A DNA stretch of 64,000 nt from Devosia sp. 66-14 (GTDB taxonomy: Bacteria > Pseudomonadota > Alphaproteobacteria > Rhizobiales > Devosiaceae): the NCBI GenBank assembly GCA_001899085.1, contig MKVB01000004.1, positions 1-64,000 of the forward strand. Direction: 5' to 3'. How positions within the stretch are numbered: position 1 is the first letter of the stretch; each line of letters opens with the position of its first letter. Both the position numbers and the translations under genes were made by a program. Shown here piece by piece: positions 49,860 to 58,886 of the stretch. Under the pieces are notes generated by a model. That model had not been told where the DNA came from and ran no database searches. It was given only the letters and a program-made list of their open reading frames with translations.

Positions 49860-50323
49860 TCGCGAGATCGTCGGAGACGGATAGCGACCAAGCTAGCGGT
49901 GTTAGACACCGTGGTGGCCGATGACCTGGCAGTTCCGCGATCGGGTCGATGCGCTGTTCGGCGTGCAGTTGGGCACCGACATCAACCGCGCGCCCCCACC
50001 CACTGCCAGGGGCAGATCCGCCGACCCGGCAAGACCCAACTGATCCTGGTCACCGACCACTACGAGGGCGGCGACAAAGAGCAACTACTGGCTCGCGCGG
50101 CGCAGGTGGTGGATAGCGGCGTCAACCTGATCGTCCTGCTGGCCCTCAACGACGCTGGCCGCCCAGGCTACGACCCCACCATCGCCCAACACTTCGCCGC
50201 GCTTGGGGCGCCGGTGTTTGCCTGCACGCCAGATCTGTTCCCGAGCTGATGGCAACGGCCCTGAGCCAGCGGGATGTGAGTAGCTGGGCGGCGCAGAACG
50301 ATACTGCGGCGGTGCGGGGGTAG
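49860..50323 (+). pseudogene. Decayed C-terminus of a VWA-domain (CoxE-like) protein
   Basis: Pieces of one protein in shifting frames: RRIATKLAVLDTVV (near 49880), then VDALFGVQLGTDINRA (49951-50000, other frame), then CQGQIRRPGKTQLILVTDHY, EGGDKEQLL, VNLIVLLALND and PVFACTPDLF, and after a further one-base slip PELMATALSQRDVSSWAAQN to a TAG at 50321-50323. This order is the end of VWA proteins associated with MoxR-type ATPases. At least three frameshifts and a missing N-terminus make it a clear relic, beside the ABC-3C locus. Confidence 0.72.
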
Positions 50324-50468
50324 GGGTGTGCCTGCTTCGGGCGCGGAGAGGGTGCTGGCAGCTTGTGTATAGGCGCCTCCCAACCGGAGGTCGAGGCACG
50401 GCAACAGGCAGAAGCGAGTAGCTAAGATACTGGCGCTCTGACGATCGTCGCTTGCCCCGTTGTAGACG

Positions 50469-52277
50469 TCAGAACTCGGCCATCTTGAACAACCGACCGT
50501 CATCCCCACTGTCGTTGAGGCGCAAGACAATCTCATCAGATGAGAATTCTATGCGCTTGCCGTCGGCGTCTCGGGGCACATCCGCGTCAATCACCGAGAG
50601 TATGTACTGGGTCTTTCCTGTGCGAATAACGTCGTGGACTACCTCCAAGAAGAGGCGCTTCTTACGATCGTCCAAACCCTCTAGGATGCCATCGTGATAG
50701 ACAAAATGGTAGAACGCAGCGTCCTCGTAAGCCTTCAGGATCGAAAGATCGAAGAGGGCGCAAAGTAGTTGCTTGTAGCTCTTGCCCTCCGACTGGCGGG
50801 ACGCCTTTGCTGAGCCTCGTTCCTTGAGTTCGACGGGGAATTCAACATTCCCTGTTGCATTCTGTCGGACATAAAAGAGTCCCTCATGGTCGAGGACGCG
50901 CCTACAGAACGCGTTGAAGTTTTCGGCAATCTTCTGTCGGGCAGCTGTACCTCGCGACACGATAGCCTTGATCTCATCGACGACCAGGCTACGGTCGCGC
51001 TTTAGGGCGCTGATCTCGCTCTCTAGGTCGGCGATCGCGCTCAACCGATCTCGCTGACCTTCCAAGTAGGTCAACTCGGCGCGTTGGTCGGCGAGGTTTC
51101 TCTGGAGTGCCTTGAACTTTTCTAAGGTGACCGACCCCCGCAAGATGCTCTGATATTCTTGGCGCTTCGCGTCCTCTATGGCGCGCTCTGAGCGCAGTTG
51201 CTCCTGATCGGCTTCCAATTCCTTACGCCGCGATCGCAAGGTTCGATTTCTCTCGACCGTTATCTCGCGGTTGAACGCGACGAGGTCTTCGTAGGATTTC
51301 TTGAGCTGTCCTTGGAAGTGGATTTCACTCTCGGCGAAAATCTCCTGAACTTGCGCGAGATCAAAATCCATTTTGGACGCCAGGGACGCATCGATATTTC
51401 TGAGGTCGATACGTATGTTGTAAAGCTGCTCGTTGATCTCCGAGATCCGTGCCTCAATCACATCGACCAGCTCGTGCATCAGGCGTCGTTCTTCGGCGCT
51501 GAACTCAAAGCGATCAAGTTGCGCCTCAGTTTCGACGAGCTGCGCATTCAAATTCTGTATCTCTGCGTCCAAGCGAAGAAGATCACTCTCCTCGACCTGT
51601 AGCTCTCCCTGCTTCTTTGTCCTTTCGTCCTCCATCTTCTCGATCTTTGCGTCGAGGTCGTATTTTCTCTTAATTGGTCTCTCGTCAAAACCTAGAAGCG
51701 TCATCACAAACGGCTTCCAGCTAACATGCGAACCGATCGAGAATTTCTGGAGCTGCAGCACGTCGTTGTAGTCGTCCTGCGTCCGGAGGAAGTACGACAG
51801 TGCCATCCGGTAAGTGTATGGCTTAATGACCGTCAGGTTTAGGATGCCGTCCACCAGTTCTCGCGCGGCAGTAAGGTTGACATCTGGATGGTCCCAGGCC
51901 TCCTTGGGCAAATTCTCCAGGTTCTGCCCCTTGTCTCCATGCCTCGTAAGGGAGATCTGTGTGTTGTTCTCTACAGACCGCCGGATTGTTAGGTAGTCAC
52001 CTGAGTTCAACGCGATTTCGATGAAGAACGTGAAGCGCAGGAAGCGATCGGCGTGGGTCTCAAGGAAGTGCTTTGTTCCCGAGATGTCCTTCAAAAACAT
52101 GAAGTCGATTAGATGAACCAGCGTGGTTTTCCCCAGATTGTGGGAATCCTTCTTGTCATCCTTAAGGTCGGTGACGGCGCCGTAGACCACGTTCAGGATG
52201 TCGGCCTGATCACGCGCGTTGAAATCTATCGGCGAGAACTGATCGATGCGGTTCGAATAGATGCGGCTGATCTGCAT
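50469..52277 (-). CDS. ABC-3C system ATPase (DUF2326, coiled-coil SMC-like)
   Basis: A 602-residue protein. The N-terminal ATPase half has a modified P-loop region (DDKKDSHNLGKTTLVHLIDF near residue 40) as in DUF2326 proteins of ABC-three-component systems. A long coiled coil spans about 205-420 (KIEKMEDERTKKQGELQVEE; AEITYLEGQRDRLSAI-like heptads). The C-terminal half has GKSYKQLLCALFDLSIL (signature-like) and FYHFVYHDGILEGLDDRKK (Walker B-like, with acidic Asp). It is probably a sensor of nucleic-acid or phage structures that controls the effector. GC is lower than in the core genes. Confidence 0.88.
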   Translation of the reverse strand: MQISRIYSNRIDQFSPIDFNARDQADILNVVYGAVTDLKDDKKDSHNLGKTTLVHLIDFMFLKDISGTKHFLETHADRFLRFTFFIEIALNSGDYLTIRRSVENNTQISLTRHGDKGQNLENLPKEAWDHPDVNLTAARELVDGILNLTVIKPYTYRMALSYFLRTQDDYNDVLQLQKFSIGSHVSWKPFVMTLLGFDERPIKRKYDLDAKIEKMEDERTKKQGELQVEESDLLRLDAEIQNLNAQLVETEAQLDRFEFSAEERRLMHELVDVIEARISEINEQLYNIRIDLRNIDASLASKMDFDLAQVQEIFAESEIHFQGQLKKSYEDLVAFNREITVERNRTLRSRRKELEADQEQLRSERAIEDAKRQEYQSILRGSVTLEKFKALQRNLADQRAELTYLEGQRDRLSAIADLESEISALKRDRSLVVDEIKAIVSRGTAARQKIAENFNAFCRRVLDHEGLFYVRQNATGNVEFPVELKERGSAKASRQSEGKSYKQLLCALFDLSILKAYEDAAFYHFVYHDGILEGLDDRKKRLFLEVVHDVIRTGKTQYILSVIDADVPRDADGKRIEFSSDEIVLRLNDSGDDGRLFKMAEF

Positions 52278-52278
52278 T

Positions 52279-52518
52279 CTAATGCTCCCGATATTCCAGG
52301 GAGTCGTTCTTAGGATGGTATTCCAGCCTCCCGAGCAAGTAGAGCAAGCTTAGGGCCGGCAAGAACACAAGGTCGGCGTCAGACCCGACGAGCCGAACAA
52401 TCTTCGACCGAAGGGACTGAAATTCCATGACCCGACGACGTCGCACCTCACGAAGAGCGAGGGAAGACACCCGGAGAACGGACACGTCGAGATTCATATG
52501 CTTCTGCGGGGTAATCAT
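52279..52518 (-). CDS. ABC-3C middle component (MC6-like)
   Basis: A 79-residue protein beginning MITPQKHMNLDVSVLRVSSL and ending FLPALSLLYLLGRLEYHPK, which is the compact winged-helix pattern of ABC-3C middle component 6. It overlaps the effector stop by 4 bases (ATGA) and ends one base before the ATPase start, so all three are one translation unit. It is thought to bridge the ATPase and effector. Confidence 0.82.
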   Translation of the reverse strand: MITPQKHMNLDVSVLRVSSLALREVRRRRVMEFQSLRSKIVRLVGSDADLVFLPALSLLYLLGRLEYHPKNDSLEYREH

Positions 52519-53465
52519 GGCATGTTCTCCCGCTCGCCGATGTCACAGTCGTCATACATGTAGCAGAGCAGAAAGGTGACATAGCGGCGCTTGCCCTTCA
52601 GTTCTGGCCTTTTGGTCCTCACTTCCTCGTACAGGAACGTGATTACCTCTTCAAATCGGTCAAAGCGATCGCGAAACAGGATGATCTTCTGCCGCAGTTC
52701 ATCAGCCACATCGTGATAGATGTCCCGATAGGCACGGTTGCGCTCGTTCTCAAGAAAGGCCTTAAGCTTTCCGAAGAGCGGCATGTAGGTGTTGACGATC
52801 ACGTCCTTGTAAAAGGCATCTGACATCCGATTGACGCCGTTCTTGACCTTCTTCTTGTTGACCGACTCGAAGTCGCTCGCGCTGGAAAAGCGGGAGCCGT
52901 CCATTTGGATCGCACCGTGGACAGCGGTGATGACCTCCACCATGTCGTCGGGCTCGAATTCGAACGGCCGTAGGAACTCGCGAGTAGGAAGGGTGCGTGC
53001 AACATCGGGATTCTCTCGTAGGAACTGATTGATTCTCTCGAGGCCAACGATGGCGCAATCCCCTATTGGAAGGCTACGCAGCTTCTTCAAGATCTTCTCA
53101 TCTGCCCCCGCCGTGAGCTTGCGGTTCGCAAACACGATGTAGCAGTCGAGGATACCTTCCTTGATCAGGCGCTCGACCTTTGGGACCTCGCTCTTTTTGC
53201 CCTCGTCAAAGTAGGCCTTGAAGTCGCTGTCCGAGCAGGAAGCCGAGGGCGTCGCGGTGTGCTTCGCCTGCACGACGATATGACCATGCCATGGGGCCGT
53301 TGTGCTGGGATAGGTGCGGGCAGTGCCGAAGAAACGCGCGTCGCGTCCGCCGTCAACGCCTTCGGCAAATGGCGTAAGTCCTTCACCAAACCATCGAGTG
53401 CAAATCAAAGCCACGAGCTGTTCGAACTCGCGGTCAGTCAGGTGATGGAGAAAGTAGTCACGCAT
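52515..53465 (-). CDS. ABC-3C effector with PD-(D/E)XK nuclease-like N-terminus
   Basis: A 316-residue protein. The N-terminal domain has an Mrr/restriction-like set: Glu in DREFEQLVALIC near residue 13, GVDGGRDARFFG near 37 (motif Asp), and HIVVQAKHTA near 65 (QxK form). This is followed by FDEGKKSEVPKVERLI and a Rossmann-like stretch (DCYIVFANRKLT). The C-terminal 130 residues (MSDAFYKDVIVNTYMPLFGK; RRYVTFLLCYMYDDCDIG) resemble the shared ABC-3C C-terminal domain that docks to the middle component. It would cut nucleic acid when released by the ATPase. No strong ribosome site is seen. Confidence 0.82.
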   Translation of the reverse strand: MRDYFLHHLTDREFEQLVALICTRWFGEGLTPFAEGVDGGRDARFFGTARTYPSTTAPWHGHIVVQAKHTATPSASCSDSDFKAYFDEGKKSEVPKVERLIKEGILDCYIVFANRKLTAGADEKILKKLRSLPIGDCAIVGLERINQFLRENPDVARTLPTREFLRPFEFEPDDMVEVITAVHGAIQMDGSRFSSASDFESVNKKKVKNGVNRMSDAFYKDVIVNTYMPLFGKLKAFLENERNRAYRDIYHDVADELRQKIILFRDRFDRFEEVITFLYEEVRTKRPELKGKRRYVTFLLCYMYDDCDIGERENMP

Positions 53466-53795
53466 CAGAGCGTTGCCCGCTACTGAGATGGCGTCCAGCT
53501 AGACGAGCGACGATCTGGCTATTGAGACTTCCTCCGTGCACAACAGCGAGGCCATTGAAGGGTTGCATTGGGGACGGGCGTATCCATCGAAGTTGCGCCG
53601 GTCACCTTGCCGGTCTCAATCGTTGAGCGAAGCTAGCGCGGCAATTGATTGTAGACGAGGACAGAGTGGAATGATTCCCAGACTATTTCAGATTTGCACA
53701 GGTAGCAGTATTTGCTTCGTGCCGGCCCAATCCGGCCAATCGGCGGCTACAACGACGGTATTCGGTACCGCGCTGGCTTTGGTCCCAATGCCCCC
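53466..53795. other. Non-coding gap right of the ABC-3C operon
   Basis: 330 bases without a convincing gene. It should hold the promoter of the ABC-3C operon at its left end. AT-richer patches occur near 53640-53710 (GCAATTGATTG; GACTATTTCAGATTTGCACA). A short duplication CCGGCCAATC/CGGCCAATCGG lies at about 53725-53745. No attachment-site repeat was recognised. Confidence 0.5.
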
Positions 53796-55601
53796 TCACT
53801 CATCCCCCATCTTCAGCGCCTTGATAAACGCCTCCTGCGGAATCTCCACACTCCCGAACTGGCGCATCTTTTTCTTGCCCGCCTTCTGCTTCTCGAGCAG
53901 CTTGCGCTTACGCGTGGCGTCGCCGCCATAGCACTTCGCCGTCACGTCCTTGCGCATGGCGCGCACGGTTTCGCGGGCGATGATCTTGCCGCCGATGGCG
54001 GCCTGGATCGGGATCACGAACAGGTGCGGCGGGATCAGGTCCTTGAGCTTTTCGCACATGATGCGGCCACGCGTTTCGGCGACGTTGCGGTGCACCAGCA
54101 TACTGAGCGCGTCGACCGGCTCGGCATTGACCAGGATCGACAGCTTCACCAGGTCGCCCTCGCGGTAATCGGCGAGCGTATAGTCGAAGCTGGCATAGCC
54201 CTTCGAGATCGACTTCAGCCGATCGTAGAAATCGAACACCACCTCGTTGAGCGGCAGGTCGTACTCGACCATGGCGCGGTTGCCGACATAGGTCATGTTG
54301 CGCTGGATGCCGCGCCGATCCTGGCAGAGTTTCAGGATCGAGCCGAGATACTCGTCGGGGGTGAGGATGGTGGCCTTGATCCACGGCTCGCTGATGTGGT
54401 CGATGCGCACCACGTCCGGCAGGTCGGCCGGGTTGTGCAACTGCAGCGTCTCGCCATTGGTGAGGTGCACTTCGTAGACCACGCTCGGCGCGGTGGCGAT
54501 CAGGTCGAGGTTGAACTCGCGGCTCAGCCGTTCCTGGATGATTTCGAGGTGCAACAGCCCGAGGAAGCCGCAGCGGAAGCCGAAGCCGAGCGCGGCCGAG
54601 GTTTCCATTTCGTAGCTGAAGCTCGCATCGTTGAGCCGCAGCTTGCCCATGGCGGCGCGCAGCTCCTCGAAATCCGAGGCGTCGACCGGGAACAGGCCGC
54701 AGAACACCACCGGCTGCGCCGGGCGGAAGCCGGGGAACGCGGTGGCCGTCGGGCGGCGATCGTCGGTGATGGTGTCGCCGACATTGGTATCGGCCACTTC
54801 CTTGATCGAGGCGGTGAAAAAGCCGATCTCGCCGGGGCCGAGTTCGCCGATATCGACCAGCTTCGGGGTGAACACGCCGACGCGGTCGAGCTCGTACGCC
54901 GCGTTGGCGTTCATCATCCGGATCTTCTGGCCCTTCTTCACCGTGCCGTCGATGACGCGGATGAGGACCACGACGCCCAGATAGGTGTCGTACCAGCTGT
55001 CGACCAGCAGCGCCTTCAGCGGCGCGTTGATGTCGCCCTTCGGTGCCGGCAGGCGCTCGACGATGGCTTCCAGCACCTTGTCGATGTTGAGGCCAGACTT
55101 GGCGGAAATCTCCACCGCGTCCGAGGCATCGATGCCGATCACGTCCTCGATCTGCTGTTTGACGCGCGGAATGTCCGCTGCGGGCAGGTCGATCTTGTTG
55201 AGCACCGTCACCAGCTCATGGTTGGCATCCATGGCGTGATAGACATTGGCGAGGGTCTGCGCCTCGACGCCCTGGCTGGCATCGACCACCAGGAGCGAAC
55301 CCTCGACGGCGGCCAGCGAGCGGCTGACTTCATAGGCGAAGTCGACATGGCCGGGCGTGTCGATCAGGTTGAGGATATAGGTCTCGCCATCGGTGTGCTT
55401 GTAGCTCAACCGGACGGTCTGCGCCTTGATGGTGATGCCGCGCTCGCGCTCGATATCCATCGAGTCGAGCACCTGCTCCTTCATCTCGCGCAGCTCGAGG
55501 CCGCCCGTGAGCTGGATCAGCCGATCGGCGAGCGTCGATTTGCCATGGTCGATATGGGCGACGATGGAGAAGTTGCGAATATGGTCGAGCGGTACGGACA
55601 T
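53796..55601 (-). CDS. lepA: Elongation factor 4 (back-translocase LepA)
   Basis: A 601-residue ribosomal GTPase, normal length. The G motifs are [11 protein letters not shown] (G1, near residue 13), RGITIKA (G2), DTPGHVDF (G3, near 80), NKIDLP (G4, near 135) and SAKSG (G5). LepA-specific C-terminal features include YHADVVKLSI-like and [19 protein letters not shown] followed by [19 protein letters not shown]. It remodels stalled ribosomes, especially under ionic stress. Confidence 0.97.
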   Translation of the reverse strand: MSVPLDHIRNFSIVAHIDHGKSTLADRLIQLTGGLELREMKEQVLDSMDIERERGITIKAQTVRLSYKHTDGETYILNLIDTPGHVDFAYEVSRSLAAVEGSLLVVDASQGVEAQTLANVYHAMDANHELVTVLNKIDLPAADIPRVKQQIEDVIGIDASDAVEISAKSGLNIDKVLEAIVERLPAPKGDINAPLKALLVDSWYDTYLGVVVLIRVIDGTVKKGQKIRMMNANAAYELDRVGVFTPKLVDIGELGPGEIGFFTASIKEVADTNVGDTITDDRRPTATAFPGFRPAQPVVFCGLFPVDASDFEELRAAMGKLRLNDASFSYEMETSAALGFGFRCGFLGLLHLEIIQERLSREFNLDLIATAPSVVYEVHLTNGETLQLHNPADLPDVVRIDHISEPWIKATILTPDEYLGSILKLCQDRRGIQRNMTYVGNRAMVEYDLPLNEVVFDFYDRLKSISKGYASFDYTLADYREGDLVKLSILVNAEPVDALSMLVHRNVAETRGRIMCEKLKDLIPPHLFVIPIQAAIGGKIIARETVRAMRKDVTAKCYGGDATRKRKLLEKQKAGKKKMRQFGSVEIPQEAFIKALKMGDE

Positions 55602-55774
55602 GGGCCGCTGATACCAGAGCCGGGTGGCCCGGCAAAGATGGTTTATCTGCGGTTAACAGCAGCAGATGCGTAGCCATTGCGGCGATCGTCGCCGCGACCC
55701 GACAAAGCCTGACATCAGATGACAGGGGAGTGCGCTATCACTGCCGCGACGCCTCATAGCGTCGGGAGGCTCAG

Positions 55775-56242
55775 ATGGATAGCGAGACACGGCGCGGCTT
55801 TGCGTTCAACCATGGCGATTGGGTGGTCACCAACCGGCGGCTCAAGGCGCGCGGCGTCGGAGCGACCGAGTGGGACGTGTTCACGTCCTACGAGACGGCG
55901 CAGCTGATGCTGGGCGGCATGGTGTCGGTGGACGAGAGCGACTTCCCCACCAAGGGGTTCAAGGGCATGACGCTCAGGATCTACAATCCCGAGCGCGACC
56001 AGTGGGCGATCTACTGGATCAATTCGGCCAAGGGCGTGCTGGAGCCGCCGGTGTTCGGCCGCTTCGAGGGCGGCCGCGGCAGCTTTGCCGGCGACGACAT
56101 GGATGGCGACCGCCCGGTCAAGGTGCTGTTCGACTGGAGCGGTACCGACACCGAAACGCCACGCTGGAGCCAGGCCTTCTCCTACGATGGCGGGGTGAGC
56201 TGGGAAACCAACTGGATCATGGAGTTCCGCCGGCCGACTTGA
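55775..56242 (+). CDS. DUF1579-like hypothetical protein
   Basis: A 155-residue soluble protein of the type with FNHGDWVVTNRRLKARGVGA then EWDVFTSYETAQLMLGGMVS, GFKGMTLRIYNPERDQWAIY and SYDGGVSWETNWIMEF. This recalls the calycin-like DUF1579/lipocalin-type families that open with a G-W pair and end with ...WE.NW.M.. . GGGAGG precedes the ATG. Enzymatic role unknown. It is 69 bases upstream of a methyltransferase gene on the same strand. Confidence 0.72.
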   Translation: MDSETRRGFAFNHGDWVVTNRRLKARGVGATEWDVFTSYETAQLMLGGMVSVDESDFPTKGFKGMTLRIYNPERDQWAIYWINSAKGVLEPPVFGRFEGGRGSFAGDDMDGDRPVKVLFDWSGTDTETPRWSQAFSYDGGVSWETNWIMEFRRPT

Positions 56243-56311
56243 AGCGCCCCGGCATTGCCTGTCGGCCGCGCCTGTACTACCCCCGGGCCCGTGGCGCGGG
56301 GAGGCAGCAGG

Positions 56312-57028
56312 ATGGGCAACGGTTGGGACGAGTCGGCGGCGGCCTGGATCACCGACCAGGGCGATGAGGGCGATTTCGGCCGCCGGTTCGTGCTCGATCC
56401 GCCCATGCTGGAGCGCGTCACCGGCCGCGGCTTTGCCACCGCGCTCGATGTCGGCTGCGGCGAGGGCCGGTTCTGCCGCATGCTGCGGGCGCGCGGCATT
56501 GCGACCGTGGGGATCGATCCGACCGCGGCGCTGCTCGCGGTGGCGCGGCAGCGCGATCCCGAGGGCGACTATCGGCACGGCCGCGCCGAAGCGCTGGAAT
56601 TTCCCGATGCATCGTTCGACCTGGTGGTCAGCTACCTGACGCTGATCGACATCCCCGATATCGACGCCGCCATCCCCGAAATGGTGCGGGTGCTGAAGCC
56701 GGGCGGCACCTTGCTGGTCGCCAACCTCACCAGCTTCAACACCGCCGGCCAGCCGCTCGGCTGGCACGACGGCGCCGATGGCCGGCCGCAGTTCAGCATC
56801 GACCACTACATGACCGAGCGGGCCGATTGGGTAGAGTGGCGCAGCATCCGCATCCATAACTGGCACCGGCCGCTGAGCCGCTACATGTCGCTGTTTCTCG
56901 GCGCAGGGCTGCAGCTGCGGAGCTTCCTCGAACCGATGCCCACCGCAGACGCCGCCCCAGCCGCTATCGAACGGCACCGGCGCGTGCCGTATTTCGTGCT
57001 GATGGAGTGGCAGAAGCCGGGTGGGTGA
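56312..57028 (+). CDS. Class I SAM-dependent methyltransferase
   Basis: A 238-residue enzyme. SAM motif I is ALDVGCGEGRFCRMLRARG near residue 43, the motif II acidic residue is in GIDPTAALLAVAR, LEFPDASFDLVVSYLTLIDI is near 95, and VLKPGGTLLVANL is near 125, all typical of small-molecule or ubiquinone-type methyltransferases (Methyltransf_11). The substrate cannot be predicted. The ATG at 56312 follows GAGGCAGCAGG. Confidence 0.87.
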   Translation: MGNGWDESAAAWITDQGDEGDFGRRFVLDPPMLERVTGRGFATALDVGCGEGRFCRMLRARGIATVGIDPTAALLAVARQRDPEGDYRHGRAEALEFPDASFDLVVSYLTLIDIPDIDAAIPEMVRVLKPGGTLLVANLTSFNTAGQPLGWHDGADGRPQFSIDHYMTERADWVEWRSIRIHNWHRPLSRYMSLFLGAGLQLRSFLEPMPTADAAPAAIERHRRVPYFVLMEWQKPGG

Positions 57029-57064
57029 GGGGGCTCAGCTACAAAGCCCCGGTGGCTCCCAAGA

Positions 57065-57380
57065 CCCCCTCTCTTGCGAAAACTAAGGACTTAGCTGCGC
57101 TAAGCCCAAGTTTTCGTTTTCTCCCCCGCCAAGGGGGAGAGTCCCGACTGGAGCATTTCACGATTGAGCTGCGTCGGTATGGCTAGGCCTTGGACCCACC
57201 CACCGGCTGTCATCCCTGCGAAAGCAGGGACCCAACTATCGGCTGGCACGGGCGGTGAAATGGGTCCCTGCTTTCGCAGGGATGACACCGAGTGTGGCTC
57301 CGGTCATTGGTGAAACGATCTAGCGAATGGAAGTCTCCGCTAGCCGTCTGGCTAAGCCTTAGATTTTGCAAGAGAGGGGG
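57065..57380. repeat. Nested palindromic element in a 448-base gap
   Basis: Outer arms CCCCCTCTCTTGC (57065-57077) and GCAAGAGAGGGGG (57368-57380) are perfect inverted repeats. Nested inside are CGAAAACT/AGTTTTCG (57077-57084, 57109-57116), CTTAGC/GCTAAG (57090-57104), a CTCCCCC..GGGGGAG core near 57120, and a 27-bp perfect pair at 57208-57234 and 57261-57287. No coding sequence is apparent. It looks like a composite of several repeat families or a MITE with later insertions. Confidence 0.75.
57208..57287. repeat. 27-bp inverted repeat of the TCATCCC..GCGAAAGC..GGGA family
   Basis: The left arm begins TGTCATCCCTGCGAAAGCAG and continues GGACCCA; the right arm is its exact complement, with a 26-base loop. 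This motif class is common between genes in many proteobacteria. It could fold into a long RNA hairpin from either strand. Confidence 0.85.
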
Positions 57381-57476
57381 CCCTGGAGGGCACAATGGCT
57401 TCGCCCTCCCCCGCTAAAACCGGGTCGCTTCCCCCGGCCAGCCTCGGCAATGTCTCCCCAACACAGGAGACCCCCC

Positions 57477-57953
57477 ATGACTCTGCTCTACTCCGGAATG
57501 CCCTCCGAACTCGCCGCCGCCTATCGCGCCGGGGCGCCTGATGCCAACGGCCAGCGACCGGAGCGGCGCACCTCCGATGGCGATGGCGTGCCGTGCCGGC
57601 ACTGCCTCGAAAATGTCGCGGCGGGCGAGCCCTACCTCGTTCTCGCCTATCGCCCGTTCCCGGCGCCGCAGCCATATGCCGAGCTCGGGCCGATCTTCCT
57701 CCATGCCGAGACCTGCCCGGCCTATGCGCCCGCCGCCGGCCTGCCCGAGCGCGAGCAGCGCGGTCGCAGCGGCCGCATTCTCCGCGGCTACGGCGCCGAC
57801 GACCGGATCGTCTACGGCACCGGCATCGTGGTGGGCAATGACGGCATCGAGGCTGCCGCGGCGGCGATCCTCGAACGCCCCGACGTCGCCTATGTGCACA
57901 TGCGCTCGGCCACCAATAACTGCTTCACCCTCCGCATCGACCGCGCAACCTGA
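57477..57953 (+). CDS. DUF1203 family protein
   Basis: A 158-residue soluble protein matching DUF1203: PCRHCLENVAAGEPYLVLAY near residue 40 with a CxxC pair, GPIFLHAETCPAY near 72, and the C-terminal VAYVHMRSATNNCFTLRIDR. The conserved Cys and His suggest metal or redox chemistry, but no function is established. CAGGAGA lies eight bases upstream of the ATG. Confidence 0.9.
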   Translation: MTLLYSGMPSELAAAYRAGAPDANGQRPERRTSDGDGVPCRHCLENVAAGEPYLVLAYRPFPAPQPYAELGPIFLHAETCPAYAPAAGLPEREQRGRSGRILRGYGADDRIVYGTGIVVGNDGIEAAAAAILERPDVAYVHMRSATNNCFTLRIDRAT

Positions 57954-57978
57954 GGCGGGGTCGCCGCGTTCGGGAGGC

Positions 57979-58818
57979 ATGCGTTTCATCCTTGCCTGCC
58001 TTTTCGCGACCATGAGCTTTGCCGCCCTGGCGCAGGAAAGCGGCGACGCGACCGTGCCGCTGCCCAAGCCGCGGCCGGCCGAGCTGTCCTCCGCGCCGGC
58101 CGTGCAGCTGCCCCGCCATCGGCCGGCGCCACCGGCGCCGCAACCGGTCGAGACGCCCGACACACCGGCCGAAGCACCCGCCCCGTCCGATCCGATCGGC
58201 CCGCCGCTGCCGCCGGACGAACACACCGCCGAGCCGACGGAGCCGACTGCGCCACCGCGCATCTACCAGACCGCCTGTCCCGCCGTGCTGCTCGGCAAGG
58301 TGGAAGCCAAGGCGCTGCCGCCGATCGAGGAAAAGTTCTGCGGCACCCAATCGCCGCTATCGGTCACCGGGGTGCTGGCCAATGGCCGCATGGTGCCGAT
58401 TTCCGGCGGCGTCGAAACCGATTGCGGCGTCGCCTCGGCGCTGCCGGCCTGGATCGAATCCGTCGATAGCTACCTCAAGGCCCGCGACAATACCGAAATC
58501 GCCGAAGTGGTGGTCGGCACCTCCTATATGTGCCGCAACGTCAACAATGGCAGCGACGGCAACCTCAGCTTCCACGCCTTTGCTGATGCCCTCGACGTGG
58601 TCGGCTTCAAGCTCGAGGACGGCCGGTTCGTCACCGTGGAGCAGGGCTGGAGCGATGCGCTGTCATCGGAGGGGCGGCTGCTGCGCTTCGCCCATGATGC
58701 GGCCTGCGCGCATTTCACCACCGTGCTCGGCCCCGAGGCCAACGCGCTGCACCGCGACCACCTGCATGTCGACCTCGGCTGCCACGGCAAGACCTGTACG
58801 GCGCGCATCTGCGAATAG
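57979..58818 (+). CDS. Extensin-like C-terminal domain protein (secreted)
   Basis: A 279-residue exported protein. The signal peptide is MRFILACLFATMSFAALAQ. A Pro/Glu-rich linker (PLPKPRPAEL; PPLPPDEHTAEPTEPTAPPR) runs to about residue 95, then the extensin-like domain. It holds CGTQSPLSVTGVLANG, MCRNVNNGSDGNLSFHAFAD near 195 and HRDHLHVDLGCHG near 260, whose His/Asp set resembles VanY/LAS-type zinc peptidases. Conserved Cys pairs suggest disulfides. It probably acts on cell wall. It lies 25 bases after the DUF1203 gene. Confidence 0.88.
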   Translation: MRFILACLFATMSFAALAQESGDATVPLPKPRPAELSSAPAVQLPRHRPAPPAPQPVETPDTPAEAPAPSDPIGPPLPPDEHTAEPTEPTAPPRIYQTACPAVLLGKVEAKALPPIEEKFCGTQSPLSVTGVLANGRMVPISGGVETDCGVASALPAWIESVDSYLKARDNTEIAEVVVGTSYMCRNVNNGSDGNLSFHAFADALDVVGFKLEDGRFVTVEQGWSDALSSEGRLLRFAHDAACAHFTTVLGPEANALHRDHLHVDLGCHGKTCTARICE

Positions 58819-58886
58819 CGTCAGGCGCTGCGGTCGAGCGCGCCCGTGAACTGGCCTGTGTGCTGGAAATGCTCTAGAGCAGCCGC

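Noticed and set aside
49848..50249. Intact 133-aa gene in the VWA relic
   Set aside because: Its middle part (between the IATKLAVLDTVV and CQGQIRRP segments) is nonsense, while the expected VWA sequence lies in the neighbouring frame, so it is a relic rather than a gene.
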